Source: Neoechinorhynchus agilis
Lineage: Eukaryota; Acanthocephala
NCBI GenBank assembly: GCA_051530055.1
Contig: CM121341.1
Location: 13,826,001 to 13,890,000 of the forward strand
Length of the DNA stretch: 64,000 nt
Reading direction: 5' to 3'
This document shows, one piece after another, positions 20,798 to 33,114 of the stretch (within the stretch, counting starts at the first letter, position 1; every line of letters begins with the position of its first letter). Under the pieces are notes generated by a model. That model worked only from the letters and a program-made list of their open reading frames with translations, had not been told where the DNA came from and did not search any database. The translations under genes and the position numbers were made by a program.

Positions 20798-23700
20798 ATG
20801 GAAAAGAAGACTTTAGGAGCGTCTATCACGGGAGGAGGAATGAAACCTTTAAGTGACTCCGACAGAAGGAAGCAAATCAGCGTCCGAGGAATTGCACTTG
20901 TCGAAAATGTTGCTCAAGTCATGTCGACATTCAATCGGCACTTACATTTTACACTTGTTAAAGATCGGAATGTTGCTACTAAACATGATTATTACATGAC
21001 CTTGGCCAAGAGCGTCTGGGATTATATTTGTGGACGTTGGATAAGGACTCACCAACATTATCACAAAACCGATATGAAGGTCAGTAGCGTGACTTGTTTT
21101 ACGATTGGGCAAAGGTTCTCTTTTTTCTCGTTCCAAGATTCCGATATTCTCCTCGCTTAATTTTGCTGTTCGCAGCCAAATTTTATTCAAAATAAGCGAT
21201 TACATCTAGTCTTTTTGAAGATCCAAAAACATATTTCGCTCTTCTCCACTAGTGCATATCGTCTTCGTGTTAACAATCCAAACCCGTTACATTATAGCGA
21301 GTATATTACCTATCGCTCGAATATTATCTTGGCCGATCGCTGACAAACACAATGGCAAATTTGGGTATTCAGAGCGAATTTGATGAGGCGCTCTATCAAC
21401 TGGGTATGGACATTGAGACATTGGAAGACGAAGAAGAGGACGCCGGTCTTGGAAATGGTGGTCTTGGTCGTCTAGCTGCCTGCTTTCTGGATTCAATGGC
21501 GACGTTGGGGATCGCTGGATTTGGATATGGTCTTCGTTATGACTACGGGATATTTACTCAGTCGATCCAGAATGGATGGCAAGTAAGTACAAATAAGAGA
21601 ATACGGCGAGACTATTAATGACATTTATACAGGTAGAAAATCCAGACGATTGGTTGCGATATGGAAATCCATGGGATATTCCCAGACCAGAAAGTCTCTA
21701 CAAAGTTAAATTTTATGGTCGGGTTGTTGACGAAAATGGTAAACGAAAATGGGTTGATGCAAAGGTAATGCACAAACCTCCATTAGAATATGTAAAATCG
21801 ATTCCTCCATGTTGTGTATAGGTTATTTACGCGATGCCATACGATTCGCCTGTGCCGGGATATAAAAACAACATTGTAAATACATTGAGATTGTGGACGG
21901 CTAAGGCAAGCAAAAGCTTTAATTTAAGATTTTGTACGTCAAACTATTGCAACTTTTTTTTACTGAATGCCCTTTTTAGTCAATGACGGAGATTATATTA
22001 AAGCGGTCGAAGAGAGCAGTATAGCTGAGAACATCTCCCGAGTTCTTTATCCAAACGATAATGTGAGTTAAAACAAATTATTATTTCGGTAAACTCAGAA
22101 CTGGGCCAAATGAAGAGCCGTGATAATCCGTAACGCGAAATCGTTTCGATGAGGCCCCATAACTATTTTCCCGAGAAAGTAAAGGGAATAGTGACTTTCT
22201 CCGTAGCTCAGTTAAATAGAAATACCTAATCACTGACTATTTCTCCATTTCATTCTCAGATTCCAGAAGGAAAAGAGCTCCGTCTAAAACAAGAGTACTT
22301 TATGGTTTCAGCTACTCTTCAAGATATCATTCAACGATACAAGCGAAAGGAATTCGGAAACCTAGAAGCAACCCGTAAAGATTTCGGAGAATTTCCTGAT
22401 AAGGTATTTTTTATTGTTGGTTGTTGCCTTTTTGGTATAATAATGATCAATAGGTGGCTATTCAATTGAACGACACACATCCTTCGTTTGCGATCCCCGA
22501 ACTCTTAAGAATTTTAATAGATGATGAGAATTTGACCTACGATGAAGCATGGTCAATCACTTCAAAGACATTCGCTTACACAAACCACACGATTCTCCCT
22601 GAAGCACTTGAACGCTGGCCACTGGAAATGGTTGGTCATGTGTTGCCCCGTCATCTTGAAATAATTTACGAAATTAACTTTAGACACTTACAGGTAAGCT
22701 TTTGTTGATTTGAGAAAGTAGAAATTACGGTCTATATTAAAAGGAAGTTCAAACGAGATATCCCGGGGATTTTGACAGGATTCGACGAATGTCATTGATT
22801 GAGGAGGAAGGTGGCAAACGAGTCAATACTGCATTTATGTCCATTGTTGGATCCCATGCTGTCAACGGAGTTGCAGCTCTTCATACGGAACTGCTCAAAA
22901 AATCATTGTAAGCAATCGCTTACTCTATATATTCACTTCGTAGTTGTTTGCTTAAAAAGGTTTAAAGATTTCTATGAAATGTTTCCCGAGAGGTTTCAGA
23001 ATAAGACGAATGGAATCACACCTCGGCGATGGCTTCTACTCTGCAACCCAGCACTTGCCGATGTCATTACCGAGAAGATCGGGGACAAGTGGATAACTGA
23101 ACTGTCTGAGCTCAGGAAGCTACTCGATTTTATTGACGATCCCCGATTCATTAACGACATTATCAGGGTTAAACAGGTAAAATCGAGATAGAATTGACTC
23201 AATGTCCCATTCGAACATCGAAATATCCGTTAATTAAAATTACTTTTAAGGAAAACAAAATGAAATTTACCCAATGGTTGGAAGAAAATTTAAAAATTCG
23301 AGTGAATCCAGAAGCCATGTTTGACGTTCAAGTAAAACGAATGCACGAATACAAAAGACAGCTTTTGAACGTTCTTCACGTCATCACCCTTTACAATCGA
23401 ATTCGCTTAAATCCAAGTCAACAGACGGCACCTCGCGTGGTAATGATCGGTGGAAAGGCGGCTCCGGGATATCATATGGCTAAAAAGATTATAAAACTTA
23501 TTACAAGTGTTGCTGACGTTGTTAACAATGATCCCATTGTTGGAGATCGACTAAAACTTGTATTTGTGCCAAACTACAGAGTTACGCTGGCTGAAAAAAT
23601 CGTTCCCGCGACTGATTTGAGTGAGCAGATTTCCCTTGCTGGTCTCGAAGCCTCTGGAACGGGTAATATGAAGTTCATGTTAAATGGAGCTCTCACTATT

Positions 23701-25786
23701 GGAACACTTGACGGAGCCAATGTTGAAATGGCAGAAGAAGCAGGTATGGATAATCTGTTTATTTTTGGTATGACCGTAGATCAAGTTGAAAAACTAAGAT
23801 CAGAAGGGTAAGTTCCGTGTGTCAAGCAACTGAACCGGTTCTCTTAAGGCTCTCTTTTCAATGTTATGCAGCGTAGACCCATAGTTGTTGCGTAATTTAT
23901 TAAGAGCAAATTGAACAGACCTTTCTAGGATCTGCTCATTGCTCAGTTTCCTCAAAAGTCGATAGAAGGGTTCCAGCTTTTGGTAAACAATGCCATAAAC
24001 GTCCTCTTCAATCGCATAGCAACTGAGGTCCACGAGAATTCTCAATCGTAGGTCGTCCATTTGGTCCAAATCAATGTCACCGTCAAATATTAAGCGTTTC
24101 TCGAGTGGTACCATTAGATAGTGGGAGATATGTACCCACTGGGAAGTTGGGTTAACTTCCCAAAGAGTTCGTCTGTCTCCTTTGGTTTTTGATCTATATG
24201 TCAGTTCTCGTATTAAGCAAGATTTTTACGGTACAAGGGTACACTTTTCAAATGAAGGAAAGCTGCATGGTAAGAAAATTATTGATTTAATTATCACGAT
24301 CATAGCCTTTACCGCAAAAATCTACTTTCTAAAGCTAGAAACTGATCAAAGGACGAATCGATGGCCTGAATACATTGCTTTAGGTCTTCGTTTCGTCTTA
24401 GCCGAGGCACTTCAAAAAATATTAGCATTTGACTGCAGTAATATGAGTATAGAAGAAATAGAATGGAATAATTAATTTTTAAGAATATCTCGAGCATAAG
24501 CTTCGACAAGCCATTCTGTGGATAGACCAAATGAACCAACGCGACAAGTGTAGCTGATTTAAGGAAACTCTCCAAGATCAAAGCGCTTATTGTTTTAATT
24601 GAAGGAATACCATTTTGGTCATGAGGTCTCAATCTATTATTTGATGCATTCCCGCCCATTTAATTGAAACTCACAGAGTATAAATGGACGATTGGTTTGG
24701 GAAAACAACATGTAGTTTACGTTGAGATACGAAATTCCTAAAGACGATTATGATCATTAGGCAGACGACTTCGTTGAACCGGTCTAATTTCTTAAGATAA
24801 ATCAATTGGACCAGATTTAAGCAGCTCGCCCATATCAAATTGTTGTTTTGTTTGTACGAAAATGACCAAGTATAAGCCAAAGGCCCTATTGCATTGATTA
24901 TTGAAGACAAAACGTATCTGTTTGTTATGGGCAGTATCGTAGAGACTAAGAGAGTCGGGATGAGTGCCATAATCATACAGGATGTCAGTAGACGACTTGT
25001 AACGAATCTCCTAACCAATTGAGATTTGTGCTCTTTCTCACGTTCCGAAGTTTCAAGTTGGTCCGTCATCTAAAATGTAGAATTGTCGATTAAAAAATGA
25101 TGGGATGAAATTCGAGAATAAGCGCTAAATACTCACGAATCTTTCCCGGTAAACTTTAGAGCAAATCAAAAGTTCAATATTTTCCCAATAAAACATAAAG
25201 TCCCATTGTGTAGTAAGAGGTTAATACGACGGTCGAACTTCGAGGTGCCATTTGAGGTGCATGAGAGAAACAGTCTTAACAACTTTATGGTGAAAAACTA
25301 AGTGGTTTGTCTAGAACATTAAGAGAACCGTTTAGAGCGCTGACCATGACTTTTGCATGCTAATTCCTTCATAGGTACAACCCATCGATATTCTCATCAA
25401 AGCAACCAGAACTCCAATTGGCCATTCACCAAATTCGATCAGGCTTTTTTTCACCAAGTGAACCTGCTTTATTTGAAGACGTAGGCAAGACACTTACAGA
25501 TTATGGCGATTTGTGAGTTTTTTTATCAGTCTTTTCCATTTTTATTTTCGAACAAAAAAGTTACATGCTCTGCGCGGATTACGAGAGCTACATTCGTGCA
25601 CAAGAAAAAGTGGATCTACTTTATCGCAACCCGGTTCAATGGGCGAGGAAAGCAATCATTAATATCGCAACTTCCGGTAAGTTTTCTTCGGACAGAACGA
25701 TCAAGCAATATGCCGAGGAAATATGGAAAACTCCTCAAACGACACTCGTACTCGATAGCCACATGGTAAATCCCGAACACCAATAA
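20798..25786 (+). CDS. PYG: glycogen phosphorylase, copy 1 (12 exons)
   Basis: Cytosolic enzyme that releases glucose-1-phosphate from glycogen using pyridoxal phosphate. Exons: 20798-21079, 21298-21582, 21633-21764, 21822-21933, 21980-22062, 22260-22403, 22454-22693, 22744-22907, 22960-23176, 23251-23807, 25375-25512 and 25561-25786. All junctions are GT-AG and keep frame, giving 859 residues, near the family's usual 840. Visible: the N-terminal phosphorylation site [58 protein letters not shown] and the cofactor lysine in [15 protein letters not shown]. The protein starts with about 18 extra residues. Intron 10 (23808-25374) is unusually long and hosts an antisense gene. Several blocks are almost identical to copy 2. 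Confidence 0.95.
23800..25069 (-). CDS. six-TM protein nested antisense in a PYG intron; NDC1-like candidate
   Basis: Three exons, 25069-24675, 24585-24313 and 24193-23800, splice in frame to 353 residues. There are six hydrophobic segments ([93 protein letters not shown]) and then a soluble, helical C-terminus. Six TMs, then [18 protein letters not shown] and W-x-x-ISHYLM, resemble the order in nucleoporin NDC1 (six TMs, LALQDLMLLSQ-like segment, HNW). The match is weak and the protein is shorter than NDC1. Its stop codon (23800-23802) lies inside PYG exon 10, an 8-nt antisense overlap. The ATG directly follows ACATTTTAG. Confidence 0.7.
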
Positions 25787-26249
25787 AAATCGAATATAGA
25801 TCAATCGTAGTTATTAAAATCTTTTTTACTTTCAAAGGTGGAATTTCTTTTTTCTTTGGTAAATTTCTCAAACAACAAAGAATATTGCAAGATTTGAAGT
25901 CGAATTAGTTTTTCTCCGACAAGACATAAAAGTCAAAGTGCTCTAAAAGGTTCATCCGCAAAAAAATCTTATTCTATGAAAAATCTGAGCGGAAAAGTAG
26001 CATTAACAGCACTGAGAGAGATGACAAACAACAAATTGGTTACGGAACTGCAACCTCTCGAGAGAGAGAAAAATGCGTGAGTGAGAAGAAGAGATGGCAA
26101 ACGTCAACTGGCTCTCGCACATAAAAAACCCAAGTCCATCAAATCACAAGAAAACATTTAGACGTTTTCGAGCAGATGGAGGATAAAGATGTTCCACCAT
26201 TCGCATTGGAATTTCCCGATCTTTGGATATCCAAAACCCATTATTCTGA

Positions 26250-26371
26250 TCAAGACGATGAAAAGTAATTTTTTGTTAATATTTTGTACTCTACTCGCGG
26301 TACTTCTTTCCCACGTAAAGGGCGAAATATTAACAAAAGTTTACTTTTAATCGTCTTGATCATAATAATCA
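26250..26371. mobile_element. short palindromic element
   Basis: TTCTGATCAAGACGATGAAA / TTTACTTTTAATCGTCTTGA and TGTTAATATTT / AAATATTAACA pair across a centre near 26310, giving arms of about 45 bp. A distant relative may lie at 44520-44590 (GAAAAGTAATTTTTTGTTTCG, GACGAAATATTAA). Confidence 0.6.
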
Positions 26372-26607
26372 GCGGATAACATCTTTACAACTATTTAAAT
26401 TGAGTTCAACTTAAAAACAAGGACATTAGCGAGATCGTACGATTCTTTCTCGTCATTAAAAACAAAATCTCGGCAATTCAATACTCAAAATTTCAATGTT
26501 TTTCGTGTTTCATTTGATAGTCGTTTTAGCTTTATTCGTTGTCGAACGTGTTTTGGTTTGTAAAGTCACATTTTTCTATTATTCTTAAAGAGTTTCTTTA
26601 ATTCCAT

Positions 26608-26755
26608 TGAAAAGATGGTTGATTCGGTTCGATTGTATAAAATACCCGTGACCGACGAAACAGAACAGGGTTTCTGATACTATTTGTTACTTTTCCCTCC
26701 CCCCATTGATCGAAACTATTATTGATTCCGTTCGATTGTATAAAATACCCACGAA
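26608..26755. repeat. direct repeat with TATA-like core
   Basis: GATTCGGTTCGATTGTATAA begins at about 26612 and a near-copy (GATTCCGTTCGATTGTATAA) at about 26724, each continuing AATACCC, 112 bp apart. Confidence 0.6.
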
Positions 26756-27987
26756 CGAAGAAAGGGAATTTCTCTTTTTTTCCGTTAGCAAATCCCTCAA
26801 ACTGATCGAGATAAACTTGTTCGCTTAATGGAGCGTTTTCTCTTGAATTATAGGGCTTGTGGCTGTCTCTCCCTCGAAACAAAACGTGTTTCATTGAGAA
26901 TTTCGTCTCTCTTTTGGGAGAAAGTCTTTATTTCTGTTCTCTAAAAAGTGCTTGTTCCGACATTAACGCGTTTTATGCTTCAAGTCCGGGCGACCGAGAA
27001 ATGTGGCGGGCTTTATTCTCCCTTTTAAAAGGTCCCACCAATTTTAAAAATATCGCCTTTATTTACCTTTTTTGTGTGATTATAGTAACATCAACTTTAT
27101 TATGGGTTTTCACTTCCGATCCCCCCCCAAGTCTTCATTGCTCAATTAACCGAATGGATTTAGGTTTATTAGACGCTCATTCATAATTTTTCTAAAGTGT
27201 AGATCGAAAAGTTATTATTTTAGTCCATCATCCGCACTCGTAAGTGCGAATATCACAGCAAAAACTATTGAATTGATAACATAGCTTATTCAATCAATCA
27301 AAATATACATTCGTCAACTTTAATGATCTCTCTCAGGTGCTAAAAAGCTACCTAAATAATAACGTATTTTATCTTTATTAGAATACAATCGTCAACAAAT
27401 ATAAAAAAGTGGTTATTTTACTTTCACAGCGACTAATAGATTTATAAGTTCGTTTATGGGTTATTGATGTGTGAAGGGTACAAAAGGCGAAAAAGCCTCT
27501 AAACACCCACGGAGGTTTTTCTAAAGATCCTGCAAAACATGAGGAAAACGCTAGTTCCCTTGTATATATCTCGAGCAAACGAATATCCCGATAGATTATT
27601 ACCTAATGTTTCGGCATCCCATTTTTGTCACTAGATAGCCGGCTGAGGGATTCGAAAAGTGGACGTTTCTTTATTGATGATCGAAAAATTTCAAACACCA
27701 CGCACAAGACATGGGAGTTTCTGAAGCACAAAGCCCGTCACAATCTTCCCTGTATATTTCAAGTTCCAAAGCACTAACAAAGATTTCTTAAAAAATGCCC
27801 CGGTTGTGCATTTGCTTTGGGGTTTAGGAAGGTGCACCTTCATTGCTAGAGGATAACAAAAGGTCTCTTTTTTTTGGAAATCGAGCTCCGGACCTTCCAA
27901 ATAAAAGTTCCAGGTTCTGAATGATAAATCCTTTGTTTCCATGACTACCTCGTATTCCTTACGGACATTAGCGCAGAACAGTTGAAG

Positions 27988-30900
27988 ATGACAACGGATC
28001 GTGATCGCCGTCGACAGATCAGTGTTCGAGGAGTAGCCCTGGTGGACGATGTGGCTTCTTTTATTAATTCGTTCAATCGACATCTCCACTTCACACAAGT
28101 AAAGGACCGTGACATTGCAACCCCGATGGATTTTTACAAATCATTGGCTCGAAGTGTATGGGACCATATATGCGCCAAATGGATTCGAACCCGACAATAC
28201 TACGCCTCGACTGATCCAAAGCGAGTTTACTATCTATCACTCGAATACTACCTCGGTCGAGCTTTGTCCAATACAATGGTTAACAACGGAGTCGAGAGTG
28301 CGTTTGACGAAGCCATGTACCAGCTAGGCATTGACATCGAAGAACTCGAAGATGTGGAGCCAGATGCCGGTCTTGGAAATGGTGGTCTTGGTCGTCTAGC
28401 TGCCTGCTACCTGGATTCAATGGCGACGTTGGGGATCGCTGGATCAGGATATGGGATTAGGTACGACTATGGGATATTTACTCAAGCACTAGAAAATGGC
28501 TATCAAGTTGAACATCCTGATGATTGGCTTCGATACGGAAATATGTGGGAATTGGCCCGCCCGGAATACACAATTCCAATTCCATTATACGGGCGAGTTA
28601 TTAGTTTCGAGGGAAAGGACAGATGGGTGGATACTCAGACCATTTACGCGATGCCGTACGACACTCCAATTTCAGGATACAGAAACAACTTCGTGAACAC
28701 TCTACGATTGTGGTCGGCTAAGGCAAGTGAAGAATTTAATCTGAAATTCTTTAATGACGGAGATTATATTAAAGCGGTCGAAGAGAGCAGTACAGCTGAG
28801 AACATCTCCCGAGTTCTTTATCCAAACGATAATGTTCGTGAAGGAAAGGAGCTAAGATTAAAACAAGAATATTTCATGGTCGCTGCTACCATCCATGACA
28901 TAATGAGACAATTCAAGCTTTCTAAAACTTACATTGAAACAAAGGATCGCTTCAATGCTCTCAGAAAATTGCCACAAAAAGCTGCCATTCAACTTAATGA
29001 CACACATCCAGCTCTGGCTATACCTGAGCTCATCCGTGTTCTCATTGACATCGAAGGCCTCGATTTCAATGAGGCGTTCAATATAACACAATGCACTTGC
29101 GCCTACACTAACCACACTCTCTTACCGGAAGCTCTTGAACGATGGCCGGTTCCAATGCTTGAACATATTCTGCCACGACACTTATCGATCATTTATTTAA
29201 TCAATATGAATTTCATGGATCTACTATCTCGTCGATGGCCTGGAGATTTTGACCGAATGAGTAGAATGTCCATCGTAGAAGAAGGACACGGGAAACGAAT
29301 TAATATGGCTCATTTGTCCATCGTGGGATGCCATACGGTCAACGGAGTAGCTGCTCTACACACTGATCTTTTAAAGTCGTCACTGTGAGTACCTTTTGTT
29401 TTAAAACGAGCCCCGGATCCTCCGATCCGTCGTAGATTTAGTATTCGTTACAAAAAACGTTAGGTTCGTTTTGTAGAACAAGCCAGACTATTAAATTGGA
29501 CAACATAAATAATATAACGTTGCCAAATACTAGTTGACTCTCTAGCAACATTATTTTGTTCAAATTTTGTTTTCGAAAATGGACACTTGCGTAGTGGGCT
29601 GGTGTAATGATCTACTTCCAAACAATTCCTTAGCTTAAGCCGCGTAAGACGGCGAAAACTAAAAAATATTATGATTTTCTTTCTTGTAAAGATGTTCATC
29701 ATATACTTTTTTATGGCGAATTATATCAATTGATTTATTTGATAATTTTCGGCCTTCGCGCAGGCTTTCTTCAGTCCATTGTTTCGCAAGTTTTTAAATA
29801 TGTGAGTTCGTGAACTTACAAACAATAGAATTCGCTATAAAAAAGATTTTCCTTCTCTCATTACAACAGTCAACCACGTAAATGTCCATTTTTGAATACA
29901 AAAATTGGTTAACCGTAAAATAAATGGGTATTTTTCAAAAATTCGTGTTTTGTAATTTTTAGATCTTTTTAAACATTTTCAGAAATTTAATTAGTGCGAC
30001 ATCTCGATATGTGTAAACCTAGAAACGCATTAAAAATATTTAGTTGAAAGCTTGTCGAATTTGCACGATTAAATCTAGGAAATTTCTCTCTCTTATTCTA
30101 CATCTCAGGTTTCGTGACTTTTACGAACTATGGCCTGAAAAATTTCAAAATAAGACGAATGGAATAACACCTAGGCGATGGCTTCTTCTCTGCAATCCGT
30201 CGTTGTCATATTTACTCGCTGAGGTGATTACTTATTTTGTGTTTTTGTATCTTTGAAAACTCATTTCAGAGTATTGGCGACAAATGGACCACTGATTTGT
30301 ATGAACTAAAGAAAATTCTTCCTATGATTACCAAAAAGGATTTTATAAATGAAATAATTAAAGTTAAATTGGTAAGTGATTTATAGAGGTTGTCTTTCAT
30401 TCGAAATTCTCATTAGGAGAATAAAATGAAATTGGCCAAATGGATAAAGGAAGAAATGGGTGTTGATGTGGATCACAGGGCAATGTTTGATGTTCACGTA
30501 AAACGAATCCACGAATACAAAAGACAGCTTTTGAACGTTCTTCACGTCATTACCCTTTACAATCGAATTAGAGAAGATCCTAGTGTAGCAGTAACACCTC
30601 GCGTGGTAATGATCGGTGGAAAGGCAGCTCCGGGTTATCATATGGCTAAAAAGATTATAAAACTTATTACAAGTGTTGCTGACGTTGTTAACAATGATCC
30701 CATTGTAAAAGATAAGTTGAAACTTCTTTTTCTTCCCAATTATAGAGTTACGCTGGCTGAGAGAATAATCCCCGCGACTGATTTGAGTGAGCAGATATCT
30801 TTGGCAGGGATGGAAGCCTCTGGAACGGGTAATATGAAGTTCATGTTAAATGGAGCTCTCACTATTGGAACACTTGACGGAGCCAATGTTGAAATGGCGG

Positions 30901-31370
30901 AAGAAGCCGGCCGAGAAAATTTATTTATCTTTGGAATGACAGTAGAAGAGGTTGACGAACTTCGAAAAAGGAATTACAACCCAGAAGATTATTATAATCG
31001 AATACCTGAACTTAGATTGGCGATCGACCAAATTAGTTCTGGATTCTTTTCGCCAACTCAGCGTGACCTGTTTAAAGACATCGTTGACAATCTTCTTAAA
31101 AACGGAGACTATTACATGCTCTGTGCTGATTTTGAGAGTTATTTAAAAGCACAAGCCAAGGCTTCAGATCTCTTCCTCGACAACGTGGCATGGGCTCAAA
31201 TGGTTGTAAAAAACATTGCTGCCTGTGGGAAGTTTTCTTCTGATCGAGCTATTGCCGAATACGCGAAGGAAATTTGGGGAGTGGAAATCGACTCACAGGT
31301 TCTGCCATTGCCTCAACATGGACGCAAAAGCAGCAGCATTCAAGAGGGCAGTGAAGTCAACAGTCCATAA
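27988..31370 (+). CDS. PYG: glycogen phosphorylase, copy 2 (4 exons)
   Basis: Same reaction as copy 1. Exons 27988-29384, 30109-30223, 30270-30371 and 30417-31370 splice in frame to 855 residues. The start ATG at 27988 gives [15 protein letters not shown], which keeps the regulatory serine but lacks the N-terminal extension of copy 1. The PLP lysine segment [10 protein letters not shown] and [15 protein letters not shown] are intact. The first 1.4 kb is one exon where copy 1 has seven introns. The intron after LLKSSL and the one before ENKMKLA are shared with copy 1, while the intron inside LLAE/SIGDKW is unique to copy 2. The C-terminal tail ([17 protein letters not shown]) is longer and serine-rich. 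Both copies look functional. Confidence 0.96.
29572..29897. mobile_element. outer palindromic element with a nested MITE (in PYG copy 2 intron 1)
   Basis: Outer ends AAAATGGACACTTGCGTAGTGG and CCACGTAAATGTCCATTTT are imperfect inverted repeats. Inside, at about 29710-29845, sits a second copy of the 5.0-kb MITE (GGCGAATTATATCAATTGAT ... GAATTCGCTATAAAAAA). The outer element's arms (CCTTAGCTTAAGCCGCGTAA; TTCTCTCATTACAACAGTC) recur at 54557-54645 without the inner MITE. Confidence 0.7.
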
Positions 31371-31632
31371 AGACTTGCTCTCCTACTAGACAAAAGCGAG
31401 CAGTGATTACCAACAATTAGATTGTTTTTGCGGACTAGAATGGTTCGAACTTAAATTCTCAAACGTTCTGTACCAAAGAGCTATAAAGAAGGGCAGAAAT
31501 AGACTCGGTAATTCAGTACTTTTTTGCGTTAAGTGTACTACCTATAGCTTTGATGTTAAATTTTTCATTCCGACAATAACATCAATTCGCGCCTAAAAAT
31601 ATCAAATGAGTCTTTGACTTCCTTTTCCGTTA

Positions 31633-32713
31633 TCACGGTTCTAAGATATTCTCGTCGCTGGAGATTCTCGGTGATTGAGTTGAGAACGGACTCATTCCTT
31701 GCTGGTGCAGATTGCTGACTCCAGCGCCTCCATAACTGGGAAACCCGGCGGTTCTCGACGACTGTTGATCGATATCTTTACATCGGCAACAAAAGTCGCA
31801 TCCATCGGCAGCCAGGGCTCCTGCACGCCGCCAAAACGAATAATTCGGGATTTGATCGACACCGGTGGCGTGAAGGTGGAATCGTCTGTAACATAATCCG
31901 CCAATAAAATAAGCCAAGGCGATAATTAGGAAGATCAGAGAAAATATTGATCCACCTGACAACCCTCCGCAGGATTTCGTAGGGACCGGTGTGGTCGTCG
32001 TTGCGCCATCGCCCTTAGCTACGACGTAGACGATTAAAAGAGGAGTAGTGCAATCTTCATTTGTTTGGTCAATGACAGTAACGCTGTATTGATTGTCTTT
32101 TGTCTGACCCTCCATGAATAATATTTGAGCTGAGCGTCGTATCGTTGAATCGTTTCCACCGCACATATCTCCGCCATGGTAAGTTAGAACAGAGAAATCT
32201 TAAGACGAGAATTAGATATTACTTTTTAGAGAGATTTGTGTTTCACAAAACGCCCCTCTTCAAATACCACAAATATTTTGTGTTTCGCAACGAGGTTCAA
32301 TGGTCACCACTGATCAATAAAAAACAGGTAGTTTTAAATGATGTGCGAACCCAATCAGGGGCATTCGATGAGTCCGAATTGAACTTAGCCTACTTACTTC
32401 GTTTCTTCACAAAGCTGGTTTCATTGAGTCGACCATACACAGTCGCCTGTCCCGAGTCGCACTTGTTTTCATATCTTATGATTGCATCCATCGCCTGCGT
32501 CACATTAGGGATTGTTTCACAGATTCCCATCGCGTAGCAATGTCCATTTTCTTCAGGAGCCCATTTAAACACCCGTCCTGGAATACTTGCCAAATCAGTT
32601 TCCGCGATAACCGAACCGTTTTTTGTCCTGCAGGCTGAACCATCGGCGGTGGAAACGAAAACCGACGTTTGTAGGAGCAAAATGACTAAATTGATCGGCA
32701 CAATCGGAGACAT
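31633..32713 (-). CDS. M6PR: cation-dependent mannose-6-phosphate receptor-like protein
   Basis: Two exons (32713-32398 and 32168-31633) join in frame to 283 residues; human M6PR has 277. There is a signal peptide (NLVILLLQTSVFVSTADG), a luminal MRH-type domain with cysteines (HCYAMGICETIPNVT; AEDC-like CGGN), then LSGGSIFSLIFLIIALAYFI as the membrane helix, followed by GVDQIPNYSFWR and ADGCDFCCRCKD, which closely parallel the human juxtamembrane tail. The tail ends SSDENILEP, comparable to the acidic-cluster DXXLL sorting signal of M6PR that binds GGA adaptors. The role is sorting of lysosomal hydrolases between Golgi and endosomes. The spliced frame keeps one long reading frame. Ligand-binding residues were not individually verified. 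Confidence 0.85.
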
Positions 32714-33110
32714 AATGTAGTGCCGCCGTCTATTTGAGTAGTTTCTTATCTAAAAAGGAGAAGTAAAAAGAATTCTTTGTTTCACGCATAGAAGATCTTA
32801 AGCAGCATTTGAGCAAATGAGATTTTGCCGTTCAATTGTCCCTATAAAAAACATGAACGAGAAACACACTTTTAGCCAAAGAAAACTAATTTTCAACAGT
32901 CTGACTGCATTCATAAATGTTTTTTCTCTGGCAACGGTTTGGCGTCTTGCCAAGAGGCAAAAACTAAAAAACCGAGGAAGGGATGTCCTAAAAATCAACC
33001 TGACTACAGCTAAACTAACACCGCGGGTGCCAGAAATCCAAACTTGCTTCCGAGTAATGGAGGGGCAATCTAGCATAACTGTGCCGGGTGGAGGACTTCA
33101 AGGCTCATTC
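32714..33110. other. upstream flank of M6PR, no gene
   Basis: Overlapping open frames on both strands at 32798-33149 show no domain and mutually exclusive coding, and are judged accidental. Confidence 0.45.
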
Positions 33111-33114
33111 GTCG

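Larger units (their letters stand above)
25787..27987. other. 2.2-kb spacer between the two phosphorylase genes
   Basis: No gene supported. It contains a palindromic element at 26250-26371 and a duplicated TATA-like segment at 26612 and 26724. An open frame at 26857-27186 was judged accidental. Confidence 0.5.

Noticed and set aside
26857-27186. 109-codon plus-strand frame with a hydrophobic segment
   Set aside because: Low-complexity composition, no signal peptide at the start, no family match; a single hydrophobic stretch in T-rich DNA is expected by chance.
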